From assembly GCA_003094555.1 (NCBI GenBank), contig NATW01000119.1, forward strand, positions 62,001 to 126,000: a DNA stretch of 64,000 bases, in the 5' to 3' direction. Under the pieces are notes generated by a model. It worked only from the letters and a program-made list of their open reading frames with translations. It was not told the origin of the DNA and ran no database searches. Position numbers and translations under genes: made by a program. How positions within the stretch are numbered: the stretch's first letter is position 1; each line of letters opens with the position of its first letter. Shown piece after piece: positions 1 through 8,006 of this stretch. The DNA is from a gamma proteobacterium symbiont of Ctena orbiculata (GTDB lineage: Bacteria; Pseudomonadota; Gammaproteobacteria; Chromatiales; Chromatiaceae).

Positions 1-312
1 TGTTCGACTCTCCAGTCTGTATCTCAACCGGCCGGTGTTCAGCTCGATGACAAGCAGGTATTGGCCAGGACGACGCGCCACTGCCACGGCTTGCCGCCTG
101 TCCGGGGATAGGGCCATGGCATGACCCCGACCCGGTAAGCCAAGCCTGAACTGCTGCAAGCCGTACTCATTGAAGCCACTGATATAGTGGTTGCCGTCCC
201 CATCGGCGTGGGCACTCAGATAACTTGCCTGCCCCGACCCGGTGGCAACAACCGGTAATATCGGGAGCAGGGTAAGACCGCTGGTGAGTTGCAGAAATCG
301 ACGCCGTTTCAC
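1..312 (-). CDS. DUF1513 family protein, Tat-exported (3' end beyond the window)
   Basis: This is the last visible gene of the iron operon. It begins with GTG at 312 and is cut by the left edge after 104 codons. The N-terminus reads MKRRRFLQLTSG followed by a hydrophobic stretch, a twin-arginine signal (RRxFL), so the protein should be exported folded to the periplasm. The visible mature part (SAHADGDG, then GHAMALSPDRR and VIELNTG) looks like the first blades of a beta-propeller, as expected for DUF1513. From family knowledge, DUF1513 genes accompany imelysin and di-haem oxidoreductase genes in iron-regulated clusters such as Pseudomonas PA4370-PA4374. The gap to the upstream gene is 45 bp with no terminator. 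The biochemical role is unknown; a part in periplasmic iron handling is inferred from context. Confidence 0.8.
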   Translation of the reverse strand, partial: MKRRRFLQLTSGLTLLPILPVVATGSGQASYLSAHADGDGNHYISGFNEYGLQQFRLGLPGRGHAMALSPDRRQAVAVARRPGQYLLVIELNTGRLRYRLESRT

Positions 313-357
313 GCTGACACCTCAATATAAAAAAAATAAAGTTGCAGCTGCATTTAC

Positions 358-1443
358 TCAATCACCATCCAGGCTGTTGAAGCCAAGGGATAGACCCAAC
401 GCCCTGGGCAGCCGGGTGGCGATCAGACGTTTGAGGGCACGACTGTCATCAAGCAACTGCTGCAGTCTGGCTTGGTCTTGCGAGCCTTTTTCTATTTCAT
501 AGAGCGGCAGCTCGATCTTTTCCGCACTGAGTAAGGCCTTGTTGAATCCACTACGAATTTCAGCATCCAGCACCCTGTCCGCCACCGCCGCTGAGAAACC
601 GACCCGATACAACTCCTCGCTGGCCTTTAGGTTCAGCCGGATGTTGCGCAATGAACGACGGCTGCGCCATGACTCGGCACGGCGTAGCCTGTAACCCTTC
701 ATGGGGCGCAGCAGCTTGTTGTCGACGATAGCCTGCAACTGAGTATGGAGATTGTTGAGCAGGCGGCTGCTCACCTCTTCGCTGCTTTCAAAATAGTCAT
801 TGCCCTGCTCCGCACCCAGTACCAGATCAGCATATGCCACATCGCCCGGCAGCCAATCCTTGACTACGCCGGATGACATGTGTGCGATATTCCGGGCAAT
901 GGCCATAACCAACTCGCAGGGATAGCTGGCTGTATCGCCGGATGTAAACTCAGCCAGCTGCAACTCGGCGGGAAACAGCAGGCGCTCCAGGCTGGTGAAA
1001 CCCTGTACCGCCACACTGATATGGGGAAAACGATCCGGCAACAATATTTCCCTATCCTGTTTAGCCAACAGCTGGCGTAACTGTTTGGCGCCAGTGCCGT
1101 GTTTGTCCGGCCACAACTGGTAACGGTTGTAGCGCAGATACATCTCCACCGGGCCGAAACGCATGTGCTGGATGCCCATCCAGTCATCCATGGCTGCATG
1201 GTAGGCCGCACGCAGTTGCTCCAACGCTTTCAAATCCGGTGCCTTGCAGAACCGGGTAGCCCGTCGCGAAAGCATCCTGCCACTCTCGGCCAGACGTTCA
1301 TAACGGGGCAGCAGATGTTGATCCAGGATTATCCGGTTGGCCGCCTGCCAACCCGTATCGGCACCCCTGCTGTTACTGCTCAATAGCAATCCCAGCAATA
1401 CGCCTGTGAGGAGTACGGGTGTAATAAAACTATTTCGGTACAT
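358..1443 (-). CDS. Imelysin (peptidase M75)-like periplasmic protein
   Basis: A 361-residue protein with an N-terminal signal peptide (residues 1-28, hydrophobic TPVLLTGVLLGLLLSS core). It resembles the second, shorter imelysin paralogue (COG3489) usually encoded beside DUF1111 and DUF1513 genes. At about residue 150 the sequence VQGFTSLERLLF aligns with the imelysin motif GxHxxExLL, but the histidine of HxxE is not there (F-T-S-L-E), so metal binding or catalysis may differ from the upstream imelysin. The rest is predicted helical, as in the four-helix-bundle imelysin fold. It lies 9 bp downstream of the di-haem oxidoreductase gene and shares its operon. The family is linked to iron uptake (EfeO-like); the ligand here is not known. 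Confidence 0.82.
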   Translation of the reverse strand: MYRNSFITPVLLTGVLLGLLLSSNSRGADTGWQAANRIILDQHLLPRYERLAESGRMLSRRATRFCKAPDLKALEQLRAAYHAAMDDWMGIQHMRFGPVEMYLRYNRYQLWPDKHGTGAKQLRQLLAKQDREILLPDRFPHISVAVQGFTSLERLLFPAELQLAEFTSGDTASYPCELVMAIARNIAHMSSGVVKDWLPGDVAYADLVLGAEQGNDYFESSEEVSSRLLNNLHTQLQAIVDNKLLRPMKGYRLRRAESWRSRRSLRNIRLNLKASEELYRVGFSAAVADRVLDAEIRSGFNKALLSAEKIELPLYEIEKGSQDQARLQQLLDDSRALKRLIATRLPRALGLSLGFNSLDGD

Positions 1444-1452
1444 GCCCAGTCT

Positions 1453-2922
1453 CTATAGGGATTGAATAAATCGAATCAGTTCGGCACGCTGCAAACGGCT
1501 CATCGCCGCCACTCTGTCACGGGAGGCCTGTGCCTCGCCGCCATGCCAGAGGATCGCCTCCAACACTGTCCGCGCACGACCGTCATGGAGGAAATAGCGG
1601 TTACCGTTCACACTTGCACTCAGGCCTATACCCCAGAGCGGTGCGGTACGCCATTCGCGCCCGCCGGCCTCCCCTTCCGGACGCCTGTCCGCCAACCCAT
1701 CACCCATGTCATGCAGCAACAGGTCGGTATAGGGCCATATCAGCTGACCGGCATGTTCCGGATCGATGGTCTCTTCTGCAGTGATGTATTTCGGCTTGTG
1801 ACAGTCGATGCAGCCAGTCTCGTAGAAGAGCTGCTTGCCCCTGAGCACCTCCGGTGCTCCCGCTGCACGCCGTTTGGGGACGGCCAGATTACGGCTATAG
1901 AGGGCCGTCCAAGCGGTGGTCTGAGAAGGGGTTTCGAGGTTTTCATACTGGGCCGAATTGCCGTTGGGCACCTCCTGGCATGCCGGCTGACGTTGAGTAC
2001 AGTCACCAGATGCATCCCGGTGCAAAGGGACAGAGATACCAATATCTGTGAAAAAAGCGCTCTGGGACTGCTCATCCACGGTTGCGGTGCCGGCCTTCCA
2101 GCCAAAACGACCCGGTACCACCCTGCTGTAGTGGAAACTCCAGACCCGGTTCAGCCTGCCGGAGATGCCATCACCATCCCGATCATCGGGATCGGCATTG
2201 GCCTCGAGATCCGACACCTTTATGGCTTCCAGCAGACCCAGGCCGATCATCTGCGGCGCGATACGTGGAGAGATCATGGTATCGGGCTGCATGGCGCCGT
2301 AACCCAGATCCCTAATGGTGTAGCTAGGTTTACGCAACCATACCTTTTCGTTATCGGCCAGGGCGACTTCGATCTCTTCATAGTCGATTCTCACCTGACC
2401 CTCTGCAGCGAGTCCCCTGACGGCGAAATTCTGCAGCTGACTACCGTAAGTGGGTTCCGGAATAGTACTGACCATATGCTTGTTCAGTTGTGCTTGCTGG
2501 TGTTCATCCCGGGGTGGGACGCTCAAACGCAGCACAAAGGAGTTGGCGCTGCCACCATCATCTTCCAGGGGGCGTCCCCGGCCGTTGCCCTTGTGACAGT
2601 GCAGGCAGGCACGCGCATTGAACAGGGGGCCAAGTCCGTCGGCCGCCTGGGTGGCGGTGGGTGCGGAGACCCATAGACGTTTAAACATCGCCTTGCCCAG
2701 GGTGAAGTCGAGCCGTCGCTCAACACTCATGTTGGCCGAGGGATGTGAGAAGGCCCGCTTATCCGCCGCCATGGAATGGGTGGCGGCGCCACCGGGATAG
2801 ATCTCATCGACTTCCGGCTTGGAAAAGTCCGTGGTTGGTCTGGTCAGATACGCACCGCCGGCAGCAGCAACCGCATAGATCAGCAGCGTTAGAGCAACAA
2901 GCATGTATTGGCTGGGTTTCAC
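1453..2922 (-). CDS. Di-haem oxidoreductase family protein (DHOR/DUF1111), c-type cytochrome
   Basis: A 489-residue exported cytochrome with an N-terminal hydrophobic signal or anchor (residues about 6-26). Two CxxCH haem c sites are visible: CLHCH at about residue 108 and CIDCH at about 370. The region DPDDRDGDGISGRLNRVW resembles the Asp-rich loop typical of the DUF1111 family. The last third (RTAPLWGIG, FLHDGRARTVLEAILWHGGEA) matches the distal haem domain of MauG/CCP-like di-haem proteins. It probably moves electrons in the periplasm. The gene sits between the two imelysin genes, 44 bp after the first and 9 bp before the second. In EfeUOB systems an M75-type protein works with a haem peroxidase; this cytochrome may play a comparable redox role in iron uptake, which is inference. 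Confidence 0.88.
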   Translation of the reverse strand: MKPSQYMLVALTLLIYAVAAAGGAYLTRPTTDFSKPEVDEIYPGGAATHSMAADKRAFSHPSANMSVERRLDFTLGKAMFKRLWVSAPTATQAADGLGPLFNARACLHCHKGNGRGRPLEDDGGSANSFVLRLSVPPRDEHQQAQLNKHMVSTIPEPTYGSQLQNFAVRGLAAEGQVRIDYEEIEVALADNEKVWLRKPSYTIRDLGYGAMQPDTMISPRIAPQMIGLGLLEAIKVSDLEANADPDDRDGDGISGRLNRVWSFHYSRVVPGRFGWKAGTATVDEQSQSAFFTDIGISVPLHRDASGDCTQRQPACQEVPNGNSAQYENLETPSQTTAWTALYSRNLAVPKRRAAGAPEVLRGKQLFYETGCIDCHKPKYITAEETIDPEHAGQLIWPYTDLLLHDMGDGLADRRPEGEAGGREWRTAPLWGIGLSASVNGNRYFLHDGRARTVLEAILWHGGEAQASRDRVAAMSRLQRAELIRFIQSL

Positions 2923-2966
2923 TATTGGCCTGGCTGACAGATCGCCGACAGGGGCGGTATGGATGA

Positions 2967-4229
2967 CTACTCAAACACCTTGTTCGGTGCATCCAGGCTG
3001 TCGGATCCCTCGAAGGCAATCGGCGTCAGATCGAGTACGGCAACCGCTCTCTCTATCCCCTTGGTCTGGGCAACCAGTGCATCGACCGCAGCCAATACCT
3101 TGGCGTTGCCCGCCTTGTTGCCCTCAGCGATAAGCTGATCGTAGGCGACCCCGTCCTTCTCGGCACTGTCCACCAGGGCCTGCATCCTGGTCAGGGTATG
3201 ATCCAACTGATCCCGTAGCGCTGTATCGATGGATGGATTTTTAGCAGCCACCAGGTCTGACATGCTTGGTCCGCTGATCCTGCTGCCATCGATGCGGGTA
3301 TAGCTCCCGGTGTAGACATTTTTCACGCCCAGGGCATCGTAGTAGTGGGACCAATGGGTGTTGTCGCTGAAACAGTCATGCTCCTCCTCCGGATCATGCA
3401 GCATCACACCCAGCTTCATGCGTTCGCCTGCCAGCTCACCATAGGACAGGCTGCCCATGCCAGTGAGGATGGTGCCTATACCCTTAAGGGGGTTACCCCT
3501 GGAGAGCGCGCTGCGTGCCTCGCCACCCGGTGCCCACTGGGCAGTCATCCAACTCAACTCATCAATCAACAGCTCGGTTGTGGCAGATAGATAGGCGGCT
3601 CGACGTTGGCAGTTGCCCGATGTGCAGTTGGCGCTATCGAAATCACTCGCGGGGCGTGTCCCTGCACCGGGACCGTTGCCATTCAGGTCCTGACCCCAAA
3701 GCAGAAATTCGATGGCATGGTAACCGGTGGCCACGTTGGCCTCGATCTCATCCAACTCATGCAGGGTCTCAGCCAGCAGCTGCTTGGTGATCTTAGTGGC
3801 ATCGATCTCCCTGCCCCCCACCTTGATCCGCTTATGGGCAATGATATTCGCGGTGTAGTAGGGATTCTCGTCGGACTCGTCACCGTAGCTGGCGGCGACA
3901 TAATCGATCAGGCCCTCATCCAGCGGCCATGCGTTGACCCTGCCCTCCCAGTCATCAACGATGGGGTTGCCGAAACGGTAGGCTTCAGTCTGCTGATAAG
4001 GGATGCGAGCGTTCTTCCATGCCTCCTTGGCAGCAGCGAGGTTGGCCTCATTGGGCTCGGAGACCAACTCATTGACACTTGTCCGCAGTACCTTGGCGGT
4101 GATCAAGGCGTCCTGGTACATGGCATGGGCCAGGTCTGCATAGTGGGCCAGTACGGCTTTTTCGTTTGGGGCGGCCTGAATGGGGGATACCAGAGCGATA
4201 CCGATAATCAAAGACAATACCATTTTCAT
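2967..4229 (-). CDS. Imelysin family periplasmic protein (IcmP/peptidase M75)
   Basis: A 420-residue protein with a clear signal peptide (MKMVLSLIIGIALVSPIQAA, cleavage after QAA). The imelysin signature GYHAIEFLLWGQD lies near residue 168 with the HxxE pair intact. The conserved context after it (TRPASDFD, then LIDELSWMTAQW) also fits COG3487. Family members are periplasmic or outer-membrane, iron-regulated, and related to the EfeO iron-binding domain; Pseudomonas IcmP was described as an insulin-cleaving metalloprotease. An SD-like AGAGG precedes the ATG at 4229. It is the second gene of the operon, 94 bp after hemP with no visible terminator between, so the Fur box upstream of hemP should control it. 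I favour a periplasmic iron-binding function over proteolysis. Confidence 0.9.
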   Translation of the reverse strand: MKMVLSLIIGIALVSPIQAAPNEKAVLAHYADLAHAMYQDALITAKVLRTSVNELVSEPNEANLAAAKEAWKNARIPYQQTEAYRFGNPIVDDWEGRVNAWPLDEGLIDYVAASYGDESDENPYYTANIIAHKRIKVGGREIDATKITKQLLAETLHELDEIEANVATGYHAIEFLLWGQDLNGNGPGAGTRPASDFDSANCTSGNCQRRAAYLSATTELLIDELSWMTAQWAPGGEARSALSRGNPLKGIGTILTGMGSLSYGELAGERMKLGVMLHDPEEEHDCFSDNTHWSHYYDALGVKNVYTGSYTRIDGSRISGPSMSDLVAAKNPSIDTALRDQLDHTLTRMQALVDSAEKDGVAYDQLIAEGNKAGNAKVLAAVDALVAQTKGIERAVAVLDLTPIAFEGSDSLDAPNKVFE

Positions 4230-4323
4230 CTTTACATAACCTCTGAGTGAAAAGGATGAACTGGATTGGCTGGCGGATGGCTGGCTTACCCGTTAGTAGG
4301 AGTGTGGGGTTAAAAAATATCTG

Positions 4324-4503
4324 TTACTTGGTCAGTATCAACTTACCTTGACGTGTAATCTGCAGCAGATACTCGCCACCTTGATGCATGATCACTAACC
4401 GGCTTCGTCCCCGAAACAGTTCGACACTGTTTAAACGTGGCGTTTCGCAGGGCGACTCCTGTTTCCTTGGGCTTGGCGGTCGGTCCGATGGGGATGGGCT
4501 CAT
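4324..4503 (-). CDS. hemP: Haemin uptake protein HemP
   Basis: A 59-residue protein whose C-terminal 35 residues (SVELFRGRSRLVIMHQG, then EYLLQITRQGKLILTK) match the HemP family. The N-terminal third is a Ser/Pro/Arg-rich tail. I place the start at ATG 4503 because AGAGG lies 8 nt upstream; an in-frame TTG at 4509 is only 2 nt from that SD. HemP proteins are small cytoplasmic proteins found at the head of haem or iron uptake loci, and some act as activators of haem uptake genes. Here hemP is the first gene after a strong Fur site and precedes the imelysin operon, not a hmu/hut haem transporter, which is unusual. Confidence 0.87.
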   Translation of the reverse strand: MSPSPSDRPPSPRKQESPCETPRLNSVELFRGRSRLVIMHQGGEYLLQITRQGKLILTK

Positions 4504-4538
4504 TCGCAATACCTCTGTTACATGGATTTAATGCGAAT

Positions 4539-4557
4539 GATAATGATTATTATTTAC
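4539..4557. promoter_or_regulatory. Fur box upstream of hemP
   Basis: Read on the minus strand, 19 bases here match the Fur consensus GATAATGATAATCATTATC at 16 positions, including an uninterrupted run of 12 from position 8 to 19. The box lies 36 bp upstream of the hemP ATG, in the only gap between the sat terminator and hemP, so it should repress the hemP-imelysin operon when iron is sufficient. Confidence 0.88.
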
Positions 4558-4617
4558 ATGTCAATAGGGTTCTCCACAAAATGCCCGTGGACCACTTGAG
4601 GGTGATAGACAACCGGC

Positions 4618-4643
4618 AAAAAAAAAGCCCGCCAATGGCGGGC
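4618..4643 (-). terminator. Rho-independent terminator of sat
   Basis: On the minus strand a perfect 7-bp stem (GCCCGCC at 4643-4637, GGCGGGC at 4633-4627, loop ATT) is followed directly by nine T residues. It starts 25 bp after the sat stop codon and separates sat from the Fur-controlled hemP promoter. Confidence 0.92.
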
Positions 4644-4667
4644 CTTTCTCTCGATCCCGATGCGTTA

Positions 4668-5852
4668 TTAGATTGACTGGTAATAGTCGATCAGGATCTG
4701 CGCCACTTCTGGGCGTGAAAACTCCTTGGGTGGAGCTATACCCTGCCCCAGCATCTCCCGCACCTTGGTGCCGGAGAGGAGGACGAAGTCCTCTTTCTCG
4801 TGATCCGGGGCTTCGCACATCATCACTACCTTATCCAGCTTCTTCGACCAGGCGGTGTGGTCGGCCTTGAAGATCTCGATCTCCAGGGCGCCGGCAGGCA
4901 CCTCATCCTCGAAGATGGTCTGGGCGTCGAAGGCGCCGTAGTAGTCACCCACACCGGCATGGTCGCGACCGATGATGAAATGGGTGGCCCCCATGTTCTG
5001 GCGGAAATAGGCATGCAGTACCGCCTCACGGGGTCCGGCATAGAGCATGTCGAATCCGTAACCGGTGACCATGGCGCTGTTGGGTGGGAAGTAGAGCTCC
5101 ACCATCTTGCGGATCGCCGCATCACGGACCGGTGCGGGGATATCACCCGGCTTCAGCTTACCCAGCAGCATGTGGATCACAAGGCCGTCGCAGCCGAGTC
5201 GATCCATCGCCATGTGGCAGAGCTCCTCATGGGCCAGATGCATCGGGTTACGGGTCTGGAAGGCGACGATCTTTTTCCAGCCATGCTCCTGAATCTCGTT
5301 GCGAATCTCCACCGCGGTACGGAAGGTATCGGGAAAATCGCTCTGGAAATAGGAGAAATTGAGTACCTGGATAGGACCGGAGACGGCGATCTTTCCCTGG
5401 CCGTTGAATGCCGCCACGCCTGGATGCTCGCTGTCGTCGGTGCGATAGACCTTGTCGGTCATGATCGCCATCTGCTCGTCGCTCACCGCTTCGATGGCCT
5501 GGATGTCCATCACCGCCAATACCGGATTACCCTCCACATTCGGATCCCTGAGGGCGATCCGTTTGGCATCACCAATGGCATCGGTACTCTCCAGCAGACA
5601 GAGCACAGGCACCGGGAAGAAGCTGCCGTCCGTCAGGGTCATCTTTTCCGCGGCACCCATGGCATCGGCTACGGTCATGTAACCTTTCAACGGACTGAAA
5701 TACCCCGCCCCCATCATCACCGCGTTGCCGGCGGCCTGAGAGCTGATCACCACCGACGGCAGGGATTCAGCCTCATGGGTGAGTTTGTGATGGGTATCGG
5801 GATCGTAGACAAACAAAGGTTGTAGTTCCGCGGAACCGACTGGGTTGATCAT
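4668..5852 (-). CDS. sat: Sulfate adenylyltransferase (ATP sulfurylase, Sat type)
   Basis: A 394-residue single-domain homo-oligomeric ATP sulfurylase. It interconverts APS plus pyrophosphate with sulfate plus ATP. Visible hallmarks are QTRNPMH near residue 200 (the HxxH-type nucleotide-binding loop) and GRDHAGVGDYYGAFDA near 290. There is no APS kinase domain and it is not the CysDN type. In sulfur-oxidising gammaproteobacteria this form works in the energy-yielding direction after APS reductase (AprBA), making ATP from sulfite oxidation; assimilation is the alternative. No aprBA gene is in the window. AGGAGA precedes the ATG. The gene is flanked by 324 bp of non-coding DNA upstream and its own terminator downstream, so it is probably monocistronic. 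Confidence 0.95.
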   Translation of the reverse strand: MINPVGSAELQPLFVYDPDTHHKLTHEAESLPSVVISSQAAGNAVMMGAGYFSPLKGYMTVADAMGAAEKMTLTDGSFFPVPVLCLLESTDAIGDAKRIALRDPNVEGNPVLAVMDIQAIEAVSDEQMAIMTDKVYRTDDSEHPGVAAFNGQGKIAVSGPIQVLNFSYFQSDFPDTFRTAVEIRNEIQEHGWKKIVAFQTRNPMHLAHEELCHMAMDRLGCDGLVIHMLLGKLKPGDIPAPVRDAAIRKMVELYFPPNSAMVTGYGFDMLYAGPREAVLHAYFRQNMGATHFIIGRDHAGVGDYYGAFDAQTIFEDEVPAGALEIEIFKADHTAWSKKLDKVVMMCEAPDHEKEDFVLLSGTKVREMLGQGIAPPKEFSRPEVAQILIDYYQSI

Positions 5853-6176
5853 GACGTTTCGTCTCCTTCGTTGATCGCTTAATCAGTGTGACCGGCCCAG
5901 TCAGAGAGTACCAAGCCTGCCCTAAGCCTTTACTAGTGAGTCAGTTATCTCATCCGCTTCTGCAGAAAAGCTCATGAGGGAATTTGGAAAAACCTAATAA
6001 CCAACTGTTTTTATTAATAATATTTGAGATGCTTCGTGCCGAGCATATTTCAAACAGGCAATACACTACCACAACGAGGAATTATCCAACCCCATTAATT
6101 TTTTATGTGCTCAGTAAAATATCTGCTTTCCAAGGATTGGCATACTTCCCTCCGCGCCAAAGCCGCAAGTGGCACA
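5853..6176. other. Intergenic region between recD and sat
   Basis: These 324 bp lie downstream of recD and upstream of sat, both on the minus strand. They should carry the sat promoter, but I do not see a convincing -35/-10 pair. The central part (about 5985-6110) is A/T-rich. A 97-codon plus-strand frame crosses it but begins with TTG without an SD and runs into recD antisense, so I do not call it. No terminator hairpin for recD is evident. Confidence 0.5.
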
Positions 6177-8006
6177 CTATCCGGGTTTGCCGGCAAGCAG
6201 ATCGGGCAGCCCACTTCTACGTTGCATGGGGTGGGCGATCGCCGCTTCGAAGATCCCATCCTCACCGACCAGGGTGAAGCGCTGCTTCGAGCGGGTGATC
6301 GCGGTATAGACCAGTTCGCGACACAACACCGGATTCCACTGATCCGGTAGCTGCAGTGCGACCGCCTGAAACTCCGATCCCTGACTCTTGTGTACCGTTA
6401 CCGCGTATACCGTCTCGCAATGGGGCAACCTGGCGGGTGAGATCCATCGGGTCTGACCATCACTGCCCTGAAAGGCCACGCCCAACTCATGCTTCTGTTC
6501 AGGATGGGGCAGGACTATGCCTGTCTCACCATTATAGAGATTGAGCTGATAGTCATTGCGCGACAGCATCACCGGCCGCCCCGGATACCAATCGTTGTGA
6601 TCCTCGATATGCCCGCTCCTGATCAGTTCCCGGGTGATGGCGCTGTTCAATGCATTGACGCCGAACGGACCCTCGCGCAGCACACAGAGCAGGCGGAATT
6701 CATACAGCAGGGCGAACAGGGCGTGCACAGGCGCCCCCGCCCTGACCGCCTGAAACAGCCTGGCAAAATGAGTTGCAACCAGGGTGGTCACATCAGTCCC
6801 GGGCTCTATCCGGCCTACTTCATCACCACCATGCTGTAGCAGCTGACGCGCCCCTGGCGCGTCACCTCCATTGACCGCCTTGGCCAGCTGTCCCAAGCGG
6901 CTCTCGGGATCGAAGCGAAAACTCTGTTTCAGCTCGATAACACTGTTTCTCAGCTCACTGGTAGACGCCTCCCCGACCCTCACCGGCTGCATGGTGATCT
7001 CCCTGAGTTGTCCTGCGAAGTCATCATCCGGCCCATCGCACCCGGCACACAGATCGCCCATCACCGACCCCGCCTCCACCGAGGCCAGTTGATCCCGATC
7101 TCCCAGCAGCACCAGGCGCGCAGTGTCAGGCAGGGCCTGCAGCAGTTTGGTCATCAGTGCCACGTCCACCATGGATGCCTCATCCACGATCACCACATCC
7201 AGCAGCAGGGGATTTTCCCGATGGTGGCGAAAACCGGTGCCGGATCGATGCATGCCCAGCAGTCGATGAAGGGTCGATGCCTGTTCCGGTATCGACGCCA
7301 ACTGCTGTTGTGAGAGGGGAACCGAGACCTTGGCCTGCTGGATCGCCTGCTGCAAGCGGGCCGCGGCCATGCCTGTGGGCGCAGCCAGGGCGATGCGCAA
7401 CGCCTCGCCACCTGGCAGTTGGCGCAACAGGGCCAGCAGGCGAAGTACAGTGGTGGTCTTACCGGTACCCGGTCCACCGGAAATGATGGTGAGGGGGCGA
7501 AGGATGGCTGTGGCAACGGCGAGCTTCTGCCAATCAATACCCGACTGACTGTCAGGAAACAGCCTCCCTAAGGCCTGCTTGGCCCCCTCCCGGTCAACCT
7601 CATGCGCGACACTACTGGCACGTTGCAGCAGGGAATGCCCCAGACGCTGCTCATAGTCCCAGTAACGATGCAGATAGAGCCGGTTCCGGGTGTCGAGAAT
7701 CAGGGGCTGCCATGCACCGGGTTGACCGATGATGCCGCTTTGATGCAGCTCGGCCTTCCACTCCGCCAATCCAGGGGCCTGCATCCTTATCTCCGGATCA
7801 TCGAACAGCGTGTTCCCTGCAACTTCGTTCAGATCGAGACAGACATGCCCGTCGCCGGTGGCCCGGCTGGTGAGTGCGATCGCCAGTGCGAGGGATTGTG
7901 ATGGGACCGCGGCCTCTGACAGCAGATATTCGGCAAGATGCAGATCAAGATTGTTGAGCAGCTTGTGCCGGTGCAGCGCGCGTAACAGGGTATCAGGACG
8001 ACTCAT
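6177..8006 (-). CDS. recD: Exodeoxyribonuclease V alpha subunit RecD
   Basis: A 609-residue 5'-3' superfamily 1B helicase, the fast motor of RecBCD, which processes double-strand ends for RecA loading at Chi. Walker A is GGPGTGKTTTV near residue 180, Walker B is VIVDEASMVDV near 275, and the C-terminal helicase motif VHKSQGSEFQAV lies near 545. The length is normal for the family (608 in E. coli). The start overlaps the end of recB by 14 nt, indicating translational coupling in recC-recB-recD order. Nothing essential appears to be missing. Confidence 0.96.
   Translation of the reverse strand: MSRPDTLLRALHRHKLLNNLDLHLAEYLLSEAAVPSQSLALAIALTSRATGDGHVCLDLNEVAGNTLFDDPEIRMQAPGLAEWKAELHQSGIIGQPGAWQPLILDTRNRLYLHRYWDYEQRLGHSLLQRASSVAHEVDREGAKQALGRLFPDSQSGIDWQKLAVATAILRPLTIISGGPGTGKTTTVLRLLALLRQLPGGEALRIALAAPTGMAAARLQQAIQQAKVSVPLSQQQLASIPEQASTLHRLLGMHRSGTGFRHHRENPLLLDVVIVDEASMVDVALMTKLLQALPDTARLVLLGDRDQLASVEAGSVMGDLCAGCDGPDDDFAGQLREITMQPVRVGEASTSELRNSVIELKQSFRFDPESRLGQLAKAVNGGDAPGARQLLQHGGDEVGRIEPGTDVTTLVATHFARLFQAVRAGAPVHALFALLYEFRLLCVLREGPFGVNALNSAITRELIRSGHIEDHNDWYPGRPVMLSRNDYQLNLYNGETGIVLPHPEQKHELGVAFQGSDGQTRWISPARLPHCETVYAVTVHKSQGSEFQAVALQLPDQWNPVLCRELVYTAITRSKQRFTLVGEDGIFEAAIAHPMQRRSGLPDLLAGKPG

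Noticed and set aside
1462-2676. Long plus-strand open frame (404 codons) opposite the di-haem oxidoreductase gene
   Set aside because: The minus-strand protein has haem motifs and an operon context; the plus-strand frame is an antisense shadow with no recognisable domain.
4503-4509. TTG 4509 as the hemP start
   Set aside because: The SD AGAGG is only 2 nt from TTG but 8 nt from ATG 4503, so the ATG is the likely start.
4800-5825. 341-codon plus-strand frame opposite sat
   Set aside because: It is antisense to a complete, motif-bearing sat gene and its translation lacks any family pattern.
5984-6277. 97-codon plus-strand frame between recD and sat
   Set aside because: It starts with TTG without an SD, runs into the recD 3' end in antisense and shows no protein-like pattern.
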